A stretch of 64,000 nucleotides of DNA from Amycolatopsis jejuensis (GTDB lineage: Bacteria > Actinomycetota > Actinomycetes > Mycobacteriales > Pseudonocardiaceae): the NCBI RefSeq assembly GCF_000717335.1, contig NZ_JNYZ01000007.1, forward strand, positions 1 to 64,000. The letters run 5' to 3'. A program made the translations under genes and the position numbers. This document shows, piece by piece, positions 15,542 through 24,119 of this stretch. Below the pieces are notes generated by a model. The model was not told the DNA's origin. It made no database searches and saw nothing but the letters and a program-made list of their open reading frames with translations. The stretch's first letter is position 1. The number at the start of each line of letters is the position of its first letter.

Positions 15542-17392
15542 GTGCAGTTCCACCACCACGGCTACGTATCCGGTGAGCCGCGGGTCCTCCCGGCGGCCGG
15601 TACCGGCGTCGACCGGCCCGCGGAGCTGCCGGACGAGGTCGACGTGCTGATCGTCGGCACCGGACCGGCGGGCATGATCACCGCCGCGCAGCTGTCGCGG
15701 TACCCCGGGGTCACCACGCGCATCGTGGAACGCCGCGGCGGGCGGCTCGAGGTCGGGCAGGCCGACGGGATCCAGGCGCGCAGCGTCGAGACCTTCCAGG
15801 CGTTCGGTTTCGCGAACCGGATCATCGAAGAGGCGTACCGGATCACCACGATGTCGTTCTGGAAGCCGGATCCCGCCGACCCGGCGTGCATCGTGCGCTC
15901 CGCGCGGGTCCCCGACGACCCCACCGGGATCAGTGAGTTCCCGCACCTCATCGTGAACCAGGCCCGAGTGCAGGACTATTTCGCCGAGTACATGGCGAAC
16001 TCGCCGAGTCGGATGGCGCCGGATTTCGGCCTGGAGTTCCGCGCCCTCACCATCGACGAAAGCTCCGAATATCCGGTCACCGTCACCCTGCGGCACACCA
16101 CCGGGCCGCGCACCGGCGAAGACCGTACGGTACGGGCGAAGTACGTCGTCGGCTGCGACGGCGCACGCAGTGCCGTGCGCGAGGCGATCGGGCGGGAACT
16201 CGTCGGCGACCAGGCGCTGCATGCGTGGGGGGTAATGGACGTTCTGGCCGTCACCGATTTCCCCGACATCCGCACGAAATGCGCCATCCAATCGCACGAC
16301 GGCGGCAATATCCTGTTGATCCCGCGCGAGGGCGGCGCGTTGTTCCGGATGTACGTCGATCTCGGCGAGGTCTCCCCCGACGACCACGGTGCCGTCCGCA
16401 CCACCACGATCGACCAGATCATCGCGCGCGCCAACGCCATTCTGCATCCGTTCACTCTCGACGTCCGGAATGTGGCCTGGCACAGCGTGTACGAGGTCGG
16501 ACATCGGCTCACCGACAAATTCGACGACGTTCCCGCCGGGGAATCCCGGCTCCCGCGGGTTTTCATCACCGGCGACGCCTGCCATACGCACAGCGCGAAA
16601 GCCGGGCAGGGCATGAACGTTTCGATGCAGGACGGGTTCAACCTCGGGTGGAAACTGGGGCACGTGCTCGACGGCCGAGGCCCGGCGTCCTTGCTCACCA
16701 CGTATTCCGCGGAACGCCAGCTGATCGCGAAAAACCTCATCGACTTCGACAAGGAATGGTCGGCGCTGATGGCGACCCGGCCCGAGGATCGCGCCGACCC
16801 CGCGGAACTCGAGGAATTCTACGTGAAGACCTTCGAATTCCCGTCCGGGTTCATGACCTGCTACCAGCCGTCGGTGCTCATCGCCGAACCCGTGCACCAG
16901 CATCTCGCGACCGGGTTCCCGATCGGCAAACGCTTCAAGTCACCCGAGGTCACCCGGGTCTGCGACGCCAATCGGGTACACCTCGGCCACCACGCACAGG
17001 CCGACGGCCGGTGGCGCATCTACGTTTTCGCCCCGGCCGAACCGACCGCATTGGCGGAATTCGCGGACTGGCTCGCCACGGATTCACCGGTCACGCGCAC
17101 CCCGAAAGACCTCGACGCCGACGCGTGGTTCGACGTCAAGGTGATCTATCCGGTGCCGTACGAGGAAATCGATCTCGGCCGGGTGCCGGAAGTGTTCCTC
17201 CCGCGCACCGGCCCGTTCCAGCTGATCGACTACGAAAAGGTGTACGCCGCGGCGGACATCGGTGAGACCCGCGGTGTTTCTCCGGACGGTGCGGTGGTCG
17301 TGGTGCGGCCGGACCAGTATGTCGCGAACGTCCTGCCGCTCACCGCGGCCACCGACCTCACCGCCTTCTTCGAACCGATCTTCGAAACCTAG
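15542..17392 (+). CDS. FAD-dependent aromatic hydroxylase (phenol / 3-hydroxybenzoate 4-monooxygenase type)
   Basis: A 616-residue group A flavoprotein monooxygenase. It has the FAD-binding VLIVGTGPAGMITAAQLSRYPG (about 37-58), GQADGIQARSVETFQAFG typical of the PheA/MobA group, the DG motif GCDGARSAVREAIG, and TGDACHTHSAKAGQGMN with the FAD ribityl contact. The C-terminal 170 residues form the thioredoxin-like dimer domain found in phenol hydroxylases (GRWRIYVFAPAEP to the end). Length matches the family (600-650). GTG 15542 has AGAGGTGAG just upstream. It would convert a phenolic acid to a catechol for ring cleavage, though no ring-cleavage gene is adjacent. The stop overlaps that of the convergent esterase (CTAG). 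Confidence 0.88.
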   Translation: MQFHHHGYVSGEPRVLPAAGTGVDRPAELPDEVDVLIVGTGPAGMITAAQLSRYPGVTTRIVERRGGRLEVGQADGIQARSVETFQAFGFANRIIEEAYRITTMSFWKPDPADPACIVRSARVPDDPTGISEFPHLIVNQARVQDYFAEYMANSPSRMAPDFGLEFRALTIDESSEYPVTVTLRHTTGPRTGEDRTVRAKYVVGCDGARSAVREAIGRELVGDQALHAWGVMDVLAVTDFPDIRTKCAIQSHDGGNILLIPREGGALFRMYVDLGEVSPDDHGAVRTTTIDQIIARANAILHPFTLDVRNVAWHSVYEVGHRLTDKFDDVPAGESRLPRVFITGDACHTHSAKAGQGMNVSMQDGFNLGWKLGHVLDGRGPASLLTTYSAERQLIAKNLIDFDKEWSALMATRPEDRADPAELEEFYVKTFEFPSGFMTCYQPSVLIAEPVHQHLATGFPIGKRFKSPEVTRVCDANRVHLGHHAQADGRWRIYVFAPAEPTALAEFADWLATDSPVTRTPKDLDADAWFDVKVIYPVPYEEIDLGRVPEVFLPRTGPFQLIDYEKVYAAADIGETRGVSPDGAVVVVRPDQYVANVLPLTAATDLTAFFEPIFET

Positions 17393-18477
17393 AATTTCCG
17401 CGCGAACCGGGCGATGTCGCCGATCAGCGAATCGTAGACATCGCCCACGGCGGATTTGAAAATGCTGTCCGCGCCGTGCGTGAGACCGAGGTTGATCCGG
17501 CCGGTGGACGGTACGCCCGCCTCCTGGAGCTTGCGGTAAAACGCAATCCCCTCGTCGCGGAGCGGGTCCAGCTCGTTCACCGAAATCACGTGCGGCGGCA
17601 ATCCCTGCAGGTCTTCCACAGTGGCGAAATACGGCCACGCCACCGGGTTCCGGCGTTCGGTGTCCTCCGGATCGTAAGCCGCGACAAACAAATCCATCCC
17701 GGCGGTGTTGAGGAACCACCCTTCGTTTTCCACCAGTGAAGGCAGTTCCGCAAGCTTCTCGGCTTCGCTCCAGCCGTACGCGCCGGAAATGTAGGGCACC
17801 ATCGCGTACACCCCGGCGATACCGGACAGCCAGCCCTCGCGTTTGGCGGTCAACGCGGTCGCCAGGCACAGATTCGCCCCGCCCGATTCCCCTTGCAGTA
17901 CCAGAGAACTCAGGCCCAGCTCGGCGCGATGCCCGGAAATCCACCGCACCGCGTCGCAGCAGTCGTGCAGACCGGTCGGGAACGGGCGGTGCTCGCCGTC
18001 CGGGCTGACCGCATTGCGGTAGTCCACAACGACCACGGTCAGCCCTTCCGCGGCCAGGTCCTCGCCCCACCGGACGTGGACTCCGTTGTCCGCGTTCAAG
18101 ATCGTCATCCCGCCACCGTGCAGGTAGACGAGGCCCGGCAGGTCGCCCTCCGCCCCGGCCGGACGGAACATGCTGAGCTTGATCTCGTGCCCGTCGCGAC
18201 CAGTGACGGTATGCGCGGTGCGAACGACGTCGTCGCGCGACGGCTCGGCCGCACACACAGCGGCGTACACCGCCTCGAAACCGTCGTGACTCGCCTTGGC
18301 GAACCCGACCACCGCGGCGAGCGGATCGGTGCGGCTCACCGGCGGCGCCGCGGCGGGCGCGGCCAGCCCGAGCCCGTCGAGTGCCGCGCGCAACGGGCGG
18401 GCGGCACGCGGATCAGTGCGGTATTCGGCAGCCGGATCACCGAGCCGGCCCGGCAGCGGAACGGCGGAGGCAGACAT
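17389..18477 (-). CDS. Alpha/beta-hydrolase, HSL-type esterase
   Basis: A 362-residue carboxylesterase of the hormone-sensitive-lipase group. The oxyanion-hole motif YLHGGGMTI is at about 118-126, the nucleophile elbow LQGESGGAN places Ser in GxSxG at about 195, the catalytic Asp is probably in ELDPLRDEG, and the His in LTHGADS near the C-terminus. There is no signal peptide. It is the last gene of the leftward sugar-acid-like operon, 61 bases after the enolase-superfamily gene, so it may cleave an acyl or ester group from the operon's substrate. Alternatively it belongs with the convergent hydroxylase by function. Substrate unknown. Confidence 0.85.
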   Translation of the reverse strand: MSASAVPLPGRLGDPAAEYRTDPRAARPLRAALDGLGLAAPAAAPPVSRTDPLAAVVGFAKASHDGFEAVYAAVCAAEPSRDDVVRTAHTVTGRDGHEIKLSMFRPAGAEGDLPGLVYLHGGGMTILNADNGVHVRWGEDLAAEGLTVVVVDYRNAVSPDGEHRPFPTGLHDCCDAVRWISGHRAELGLSSLVLQGESGGANLCLATALTAKREGWLSGIAGVYAMVPYISGAYGWSEAEKLAELPSLVENEGWFLNTAGMDLFVAAYDPEDTERRNPVAWPYFATVEDLQGLPPHVISVNELDPLRDEGIAFYRKLQEAGVPSTGRINLGLTHGADSIFKSAVGDVYDSLIGDIARFARKF

Positions 18478-18538
18478 GCCCGCACCCTACGACCCGCCGC
18501 CGGTCGATGCAACAAACCCGGAAACTGTGCACGAAAGG

Positions 18539-19747
18539 TCAGTACTTCGGGAACCTGGCCCGGAACGCCTGCTGCGCCGGGTCCTGGAATTCACTGACCT
18601 CGCCGACCTCGCGGTGGTGCTTGGCGTAGAACTCCAGCTTGTCGCGGTCGATCTCCACGCCCAGCCCCGGACCGGCAGGCACCTTGACCCGGCCGTCGGC
18701 GAACCGGAACGGCTCGGTGATGATGTCGTCGGCCTGTTCCAGCAGGTGCGTGTCGATCGAGTGGCTGATCATCGTTTCCGCGGCGGCCACGTGGATGGCC
18801 GCGGCCGACGAGATCCCGAGTTCGCGGTCGCTGTGCAGGCTCATCCCGATGTTGAACGTCTCGCAGATCTTCGCCAGCTGCAGTACCGGGCTCACGCCGC
18901 CCCAGAAATGGATGTCGCCGAGGATGATGTCGAGCGCCTTTGCCCGTACGGTCAGCGGAAGCTGCTCGAAGGTCACCACCGCCATGTTCGTGGCCAGCGG
19001 CACCGGCGTGCGCTCGCGGACCCGGGCCATGCCCTCGATGCCCCACGTCGGGTCCTCGCAGAACTCCAGGTCGTAGTCCGCGAGCCGGTTCAGCACGCGG
19101 ATGCTGGTGTCCACCGACCAGACCGCGTTCGGGTCGATCCGGATGCGGCGCAACCGGTCGCCCAGCTCGGACCGCATCAGCTCCACCGACTTGATCTCGG
19201 CTTCCGGCTCCAGCACACCGTTCTTGAACTTGATGTCGCGGAACCCGTACTCGTCGAACAGTTCCACGGCGTGCTCGACCGCGTTCTCCGGCCGGTCGCC
19301 GGTGCCGATCGAGCCGTCGGCGTCGTAGCGGTAGAAGACGTACGCGGCGAACTCGACGGCGTCGGTGTCGATGCCGCCCCACAGGTCACCGCAGCGTTTC
19401 CCGGTCGCCTTGCCGACCAGGTCCCAGCACGCCATCTCCACCGCGGACCCGGCCAGCTTCGCGGCGCCGACGAGCGCGAGCTGCTCACTGGTCATCCGGA
19501 AGATCGAGAACCGCCGGGTGATCCGCCAGACCTCCAGCGGGTCGACGCCGAGGTACAGGTCACGGTGCAGTTCGAGCGCGCGCACCACCTCGTCGCCGCC
19601 CCGGGTTTCGCCGATCCCGACCAGGCCCTCGTCGGTGATGAGCTCCACCACGGTGCGCGTGGTCGCGGTCTCCACGCCGAACGACCAGCGGACCGGCCGC
19701 TTCAGCGGGACGGTGACCGCGGTGGCCCGGATGTCGACGATCTTCAT
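18539..19747 (-). CDS. Enolase-superfamily sugar-acid dehydratase, glucarate-dehydratase-like
   Basis: A 402-residue member of the mandelate-racemase/enolase superfamily. The KxK base is in DIKFKNG (about 190), the metal ligands are in IDPNAVWS, CEDPTWG and the LATNM region, and the His/Asp base pair includes SLHSDREL (about 325), a pattern closest to glucarate dehydratases. It would dehydrate an acid sugar to a 3-deoxy-2-keto acid. ATG 19747 has GAAGGA upstream. It follows the SMP-30 lactonase gene by 34 bases and is in one run with the RraA-like aldolase and aldose epimerase, giving a plausible path: sugar, lactone, acid, dehydrated acid, retro-aldol. The exact substrate is not decided by sequence. 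Confidence 0.85.
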   Translation of the reverse strand: MKIVDIRATAVTVPLKRPVRWSFGVETATTRTVVELITDEGLVGIGETRGGDEVVRALELHRDLYLGVDPLEVWRITRRFSIFRMTSEQLALVGAAKLAGSAVEMACWDLVGKATGKRCGDLWGGIDTDAVEFAAYVFYRYDADGSIGTGDRPENAVEHAVELFDEYGFRDIKFKNGVLEPEAEIKSVELMRSELGDRLRRIRIDPNAVWSVDTSIRVLNRLADYDLEFCEDPTWGIEGMARVRERTPVPLATNMAVVTFEQLPLTVRAKALDIILGDIHFWGGVSPVLQLAKICETFNIGMSLHSDRELGISSAAAIHVAAAETMISHSIDTHLLEQADDIITEPFRFADGRVKVPAGPGLGVEIDRDKLEFYAKHHREVGEVSEFQDPAQQAFRARFPKY

Positions 19748-19781
19748 GCTTCTTCCTTCGTGCGGATCGGGGACCCGCCAC

Positions 19782-20615
19782 TCAGCCGGCAAAACGGCGG
19801 AGCGGCAGGCCCGTGGTGGTGGTTTCGCAGCGGAACACCCCGCCTGCTGCGGGTTCCGTGCGGAGATCGGCTTCGGTCAGGTCCCAGCGTGCTGTCGTGA
19901 TGTACAGCTGCGACCCGCCGAATGTGCAGGACGTGACGTACCGGGCGGGCACCTCGACGTGCCCGAGGATCTCGCCGTCCGGCCGGTACCGCAGCACCCG
20001 GCCGGACCCCCAGACGGCCACCCAGAGGTTGCCCTCGACGTCGACGGTGAGCCCGTCCGGGATGCCGAGGTCCACAGTGATCGTGTGCTGCGGCGAGCCG
20101 ACTGCACCGGTGCGCACGTCGTAGCCGTACGCGGTGATCTCGTGCGCCAAGGAATCGACGTGGTACATCGTGTCCCCGGCCGGGTTCCACGCGAGGCCGT
20201 TGGACATCCCGATACCGTCGAGCAGCGTCGTGACCCTGCCGTCCGGTTCGACCTGGTGCAGCCGCCCGGGCTGCGATCCGGCGTCCCACGGCGTCGTACC
20301 GCACAGCAGGCGTCCGGCCGGATCGCACGCACCGTCGTTCACGCGCATCACCGACCAGTCCTCCGGCAGGTCGACTGTCCATTCCGGACTCCCGTGGTCG
20401 TCGATCCACCAGACCCCGCCGGGCCCGGCGGTGATGAACCCGCCGTCCGTGCGGAGTTCGGCGAATCCCGTTGCCCGGCCGAGGTCGAGCCGGTGCGGCT
20501 CGGCGCCGTCGGTCACTGTCCACAGTGCACCGGCTTCGAGGTCGACCCAGTGCAGCCGCCCGCCGTCCCAGCGGGGGCTCTCGGCGAGGTGACAGCGGCT
20601 GTCGACGAAAAGCAT
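19782..20615 (-). CDS. SMP-30/gluconolactonase family sugar lactonase
   Basis: A 277-residue six-bladed beta-propeller hydrolase. The divalent-metal ligands typical of SMP-30 enzymes are all visible: Glu in HLAESPRWD (about 11), Asn in RVNDGACDPAGRLL (about 95), Asn in GMSNGLAWNPAGDTMYHVDS (about 142, with the Asp at its end) and Asp in GIPDGLTVDVEGNLWVA. It opens the lactone made by a sugar dehydrogenase. ATG 20615 begins five bases after the stop of the RraA-like gene, so the two are probably co-translated. It fits directly before the acid-sugar dehydratase in the operon. Confidence 0.9.
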   Translation of the reverse strand: MLFVDSRCHLAESPRWDGGRLHWVDLEAGALWTVTDGAEPHRLDLGRATGFAELRTDGGFITAGPGGVWWIDDHGSPEWTVDLPEDWSVMRVNDGACDPAGRLLCGTTPWDAGSQPGRLHQVEPDGRVTTLLDGIGMSNGLAWNPAGDTMYHVDSLAHEITAYGYDVRTGAVGSPQHTITVDLGIPDGLTVDVEGNLWVAVWGSGRVLRYRPDGEILGHVEVPARYVTSCTFGGSQLYITTARWDLTEADLRTEPAAGGVFRCETTTTGLPLRRFAG

Positions 20616-20620
20616 TGCCG

Positions 20621-21307
20621 TCAAAGGACCCGGTAGGCGCGGAACGCTTCGGTCACCGGCGTTCCCCCGGCGACCGCCTCGCGGAACTGCCGCTCCCCCG
20701 CGCGCTTTTCGCGCACCGCAGCGAGAACGTCGTGCTCCAGTTCGGCCGGGACAATGCATACGCCGTCCGCGTCGCCGACCACCAGGTCACCGGGATTGAT
20801 CGTCACGCCATCGACGGTCACCGGCACGAGTTCCTCGACGACGTCCACGCGGCCCTTGCTGTCATACGGCGTCGCCCCTCGGCTGAACACCGGGAATTCC
20901 AGCTCCAGCACGCGATTCACGTCACGGATCAGCCCGTCGGTGAGCGCACCCGCGACGCCCTGCGACACGCACGCCGTGGTCACCAGCTCGCCCCACACGC
21001 CAGCGGCGTCGGAGCGATCGGTGAAGAACACGAACACCGCGCCGGGCGGCGTGTGGTCGAGGGCGGCGAGCAGACCTTCGTACGGCCGTTCCGGCGCGAT
21101 GTCCTCCGCGGGCACCGCGCGCACCGTGTGCGCCCGCCCGACGAGCCGCTGGGACATGCTCAGCGGCCGGATGTCCGGCCCGAGGCACTGGTGCCGCCGG
21201 CCGAGCGCGTCGAGCGCGTCCGAGGCGAGCGCGCTGGTGAGCAGGTCCCAGTCGGGCTGCACCGCGGCGGAACCGTTGGTGGTGGCCGGGCTGCTGAGGT
21301 TCGGCAT
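20621..21307 (-). CDS. RraA-like aldolase/decarboxylase (4-hydroxy-4-methyl-2-oxoglutarate aldolase family)
   Basis: A 228-residue protein of the RraA/HMG-aldolase fold. The substrate-binding G-x-L segment GVWGELVTTACVSQGVAGAL and the metal-ligand region TDGLIRDVNRV are present, with GDLVVGDADGVCIVP, the strand that is nearly invariant in the family. Members cleave 4-hydroxy-2-oxo acids to pyruvate, or decarboxylate oxaloacetate. ATG 21307 has AGGAGAG four bases upstream. Its neighbours are the lactonase and the aldose epimerase, so a retro-aldol step on the dehydrated acid sugar is likely. Confidence 0.88.
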   Translation of the reverse strand: MPNLSSPATTNGSAAVQPDWDLLTSALASDALDALGRRHQCLGPDIRPLSMSQRLVGRAHTVRAVPAEDIAPERPYEGLLAALDHTPPGAVFVFFTDRSDAAGVWGELVTTACVSQGVAGALTDGLIRDVNRVLELEFPVFSRGATPYDSKGRVDVVEELVPVTVDGVTINPGDLVVGDADGVCIVPAELEHDVLAAVREKRAGERQFREAVAGGTPVTEAFRAYRVL

Positions 21308-21320
21308 GGTCTCTCCTGGG

Positions 21321-22364
21321 TCACGCGGCGCTGAAGGTGAGCCGCATCTGGTTGGTGTAGACCTCACCCGGCCGCAGCACTGGGGACGGGAAGTGCGGGA
21401 AGTTGACGTCGTCGGGGAATCCGGTGGTTTCCAGCGTCACCCCGGCGAACGCGGGGTACGTGCCACCGCCCTTCGCCGGTTCGCCGTCGAGGTACCCGCC
21501 GACGTAAATGCACACCCCCGGCTGGTCGGTGGCCAGTTCGAGACGGCGGCCGCTCGCCGGGTCGGTGAGCGAGCCGACGACGCGCATCCCCGAGCCGTCG
21601 AGCACCCAGATGTCGTCGTACCCCGCAGAACCGGCCGAAACCCGGCCCGCGCCGGAGTTCTCGATGAGCGCGTTGTCCTGGCCGAAGGTCTTGGGCTTGC
21701 GGAAGTCGTACGGATTGCCTTCCACCGGCCGGACTTCACCGTGCGGGAGCAGTTCCGCGTCCACCGGGATGTAGTGCGACGAGTTGAGCTGCAGCACGTG
21801 GTCGAGGATCGTGCCGGAGTCGTGGCCGCTGAGGTTCCAGTACGAGTGGTGCACGAGCCGCACGATGGTCGGCTGGTCGGTGGTGGCACTCATGGTGATG
21901 CCGAGGCTCGGGCCGTCCAGCCGGTACGTCACCTTCGTGGCAAGGCTGCCGGGGAAACCTTCCTCGCCGTCGCCGGAGAGCCGGTAGAACGTAACGGCTT
22001 CCTCGTCGTCATGCACGACGGTGCTCCACGCGTACTGGTCGAACCCGCGGGTACCGCCGTGCAGGTGATTGGCGCCCTCGTTGGTGGCGAGCTGATATTC
22101 CTTGCCGTCCAAGGTGAACCGGCCGCGGGCGATGCGCCCGGCGTACCGGCCGGCGGTGGCGCCCAGGTAACTGCGGTCGTCGAACATCTCCTTGAACGAC
22201 GGCCGTCCGAGCACCACGTCGGCGCGAGTGCCGTTGCGATCGGGGACGTGCAGTTCCAGCAGCCGCGCCCCGATGTCGGTGACCACCGCCTTCGTGTGCT
22301 CGTTCTCGAGGGTGACGACGCGTACCGGGAACCCGTCCATGGTGCGTTCGGTCTGCCGGGACAT
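21321..22364 (-). CDS. Aldose 1-epimerase (galactose mutarotase)
   Basis: A 347-residue mutarotase. Catalytic residues are in order: His in NHLHGGTRGFDQYAW (about 95), His in VHHSYWNLSG (about 168), Asp in YDDIWVLDG and Glu in GVTLETTGFPDD (about 312). It equilibrates alpha and beta anomers of a free aldose, feeding a dehydrogenase that makes the lactone for the SMP-30 enzyme. ATG 22364 has AAAGGAG about nine bases upstream. It is 13 bases from the RraA-like gene. No signal peptide, so it acts in the cytoplasm. Confidence 0.92.
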   Translation of the reverse strand: MSRQTERTMDGFPVRVVTLENEHTKAVVTDIGARLLELHVPDRNGTRADVVLGRPSFKEMFDDRSYLGATAGRYAGRIARGRFTLDGKEYQLATNEGANHLHGGTRGFDQYAWSTVVHDDEEAVTFYRLSGDGEEGFPGSLATKVTYRLDGPSLGITMSATTDQPTIVRLVHHSYWNLSGHDSGTILDHVLQLNSSHYIPVDAELLPHGEVRPVEGNPYDFRKPKTFGQDNALIENSGAGRVSAGSAGYDDIWVLDGSGMRVVGSLTDPASGRRLELATDQPGVCIYVGGYLDGEPAKGGGTYPAFAGVTLETTGFPDDVNFPHFPSPVLRPGEVYTNQMRLTFSAA

Positions 22365-22389
22365 CTCGCAGTTCTCCTTTCGGTGGGGG

Positions 22390-24081
22390 TCAGCGGGAGC
22401 TGAGCCGGTCGACCACCCGGGCCAGCGCCGGGTTCCGGCCCGCGGCCGCGCCGAGGCGGCGCAGCGCGGGGTTGGCCATCAGCCGCTCGACGAGCGGCGT
22501 GCGCAGTTTCCGGTGCTCCTCGGTGAGCCCGGAACTGCCGAACTTGTCCTCCAGCACGGCATGCGCCGCGTTGTGCCCGGGCGAACCCATCACTCCGCCG
22601 CCGGGATGCGTGCCCGCGCCGCACAGGTACAGGCCGCGCAGCGGGGCCCGGTAACCACCCGCGCCGGGTACCGGACGCGCGTCGAACAGCTGGCCCAGCG
22701 TCATGGCACCGTGGAAGATGTTCGCGCCGGACAGCCCGAAGGTGCGCTCGTAGTCCAGCGGCGTCCAGGTTTTCGAGTGCAGGATGGAATTGCCGATGCC
22801 CGGCGAGTACGTCTCCAGCACCGCGAGCACGCGCTTCTCCAGGTCCGGTTTCGCGGTGTCCCAATCGGATCCGTCGAGGTCGAACGGGACCTGCTGGATG
22901 CCGGTGGAGAGAATGTGCTTGCCTGCCGGGGCCAGCGAATCGTCCAGCACGGTCTGGATGATGAACTCGATCGGGAAATCGTCGGCCATCCGCCCGTGTG
23001 CCTGGTCCTCCCCGGCCCGGGTGAACAGGTCGACGTCCGCACCCAGCAGCGTGAGCCCGCGGTGCTCGGGACCTTCGCCCTTGCGGCCGACGAACTCCGG
23101 CAGCCGGTCGAGCGCGAAGTACGACCGGGCCATGCAGCCGCGCACGTCGTAGGCCCGCATCCGCTCCAGCAGGTCGGCAGGCAGGTCTTTTTCGTCGGTG
23201 AGCCGGAGATACGTCGTCCGCGGGTCTGCATTGGACAGTACGACGTCGCTGGTGATCTCCTCGCCGGACGCGAGGACCACGCCGGTCGCGCGGCCACCGC
23301 GTGAAGTGATCCGGGCGACCTCGGCGTCCACGCTCACCTCCGCACCCCGTGCTTTCGCCCGGTCGGCCAGCGCGTTGGCGATGGAACCCATGCCACCACG
23401 GGGAAACGCGAACTGTCCCATATGGCCGTCGTATTCACCGATCGCGTGGTGGCCGTAGACATAAGCCCAGCCCGGCGTGGTCGGGCCGCCGTACACGCTC
23501 ACCGTGCCGGTGAAGGCGAGCAGGCCCTTCACGATGTCGGAGGTGAAGTAGCGGTCGATGATTTCCTTGATGCTGAGGGTGAAGAAGTCGGTGAACACCT
23601 CCGGCACCCCGGCCCGGTGGAACGCCTCGACGACCTCGGCGAGACTCGGCGGCCGCGTGGTGAGCAGGAACGGAGTGATCACCCGGTACAGCTTCTGCAG
23701 TGCCAGCCCGAAGGCGAGAAACCCTTCGCTCTCGCCCTTTTTCACCCGTTCCAGGTCGCGCAGGGTCGCGCCGAGGTCGTTGTACATCGTGACGGTCCGC
23801 CCGTCGCGCCACACGTTCGTGGAGCCGACGCCGCCCTGCAGGAACTGCAGGCCCCACTCGCCGAGCCGCAGGTCGGCGAGGATCTTCGGGTGCAGCAGCC
23901 CGGACAGGTACGACGCAGTCGACGCGCGGTAGCCCGGCCACACCTCCTCGGTCACCGTCGCGCCGCCGATGAGCTCGCGGCGTTCCAGCACCCGGACCTT
24001 CAGGCCCGCGTCGGCGAGGTAGTTCGCGGCGATCAGGCCGTTGTGGCCGGACCCGATGACGACTGCGTCGTAGTGGGGCAT
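22390..24081 (-). CDS. FAD-dependent oxidoreductase, CrtI/PYROXD2-like
   Basis: A 563-residue flavoprotein of the phytoene-desaturase-like amine oxidase group. The N-terminus has VVIGSGHNGLIAANYLADAG and then VLERRELIGGATVTEE; the C-terminal FAD segment reads CGAGTHPGGGVMGSPGHNAA, characteristic of the CrtI/PYROXD2 branch. Length is normal. No carotenoid genes are near, and the gene lies in one run between the amino-acid-type permease and the aldose epimerase, so it more likely oxidises the imported compound or a derivative. ATG 24081 is 38 bases after the permease stop. Confidence 0.85.
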   Translation of the reverse strand: MPHYDAVVIGSGHNGLIAANYLADAGLKVRVLERRELIGGATVTEEVWPGYRASTASYLSGLLHPKILADLRLGEWGLQFLQGGVGSTNVWRDGRTVTMYNDLGATLRDLERVKKGESEGFLAFGLALQKLYRVITPFLLTTRPPSLAEVVEAFHRAGVPEVFTDFFTLSIKEIIDRYFTSDIVKGLLAFTGTVSVYGGPTTPGWAYVYGHHAIGEYDGHMGQFAFPRGGMGSIANALADRAKARGAEVSVDAEVARITSRGGRATGVVLASGEEITSDVVLSNADPRTTYLRLTDEKDLPADLLERMRAYDVRGCMARSYFALDRLPEFVGRKGEGPEHRGLTLLGADVDLFTRAGEDQAHGRMADDFPIEFIIQTVLDDSLAPAGKHILSTGIQQVPFDLDGSDWDTAKPDLEKRVLAVLETYSPGIGNSILHSKTWTPLDYERTFGLSGANIFHGAMTLGQLFDARPVPGAGGYRAPLRGLYLCGAGTHPGGGVMGSPGHNAAHAVLEDKFGSSGLTEEHRKLRTPLVERLMANPALRRLGAAAGRNPALARVVDRLSSR

Positions 24082-24119
24082 CTGCTCAATCCTGCTCGAT
24101 TGCGAACGGACAGTGGGAT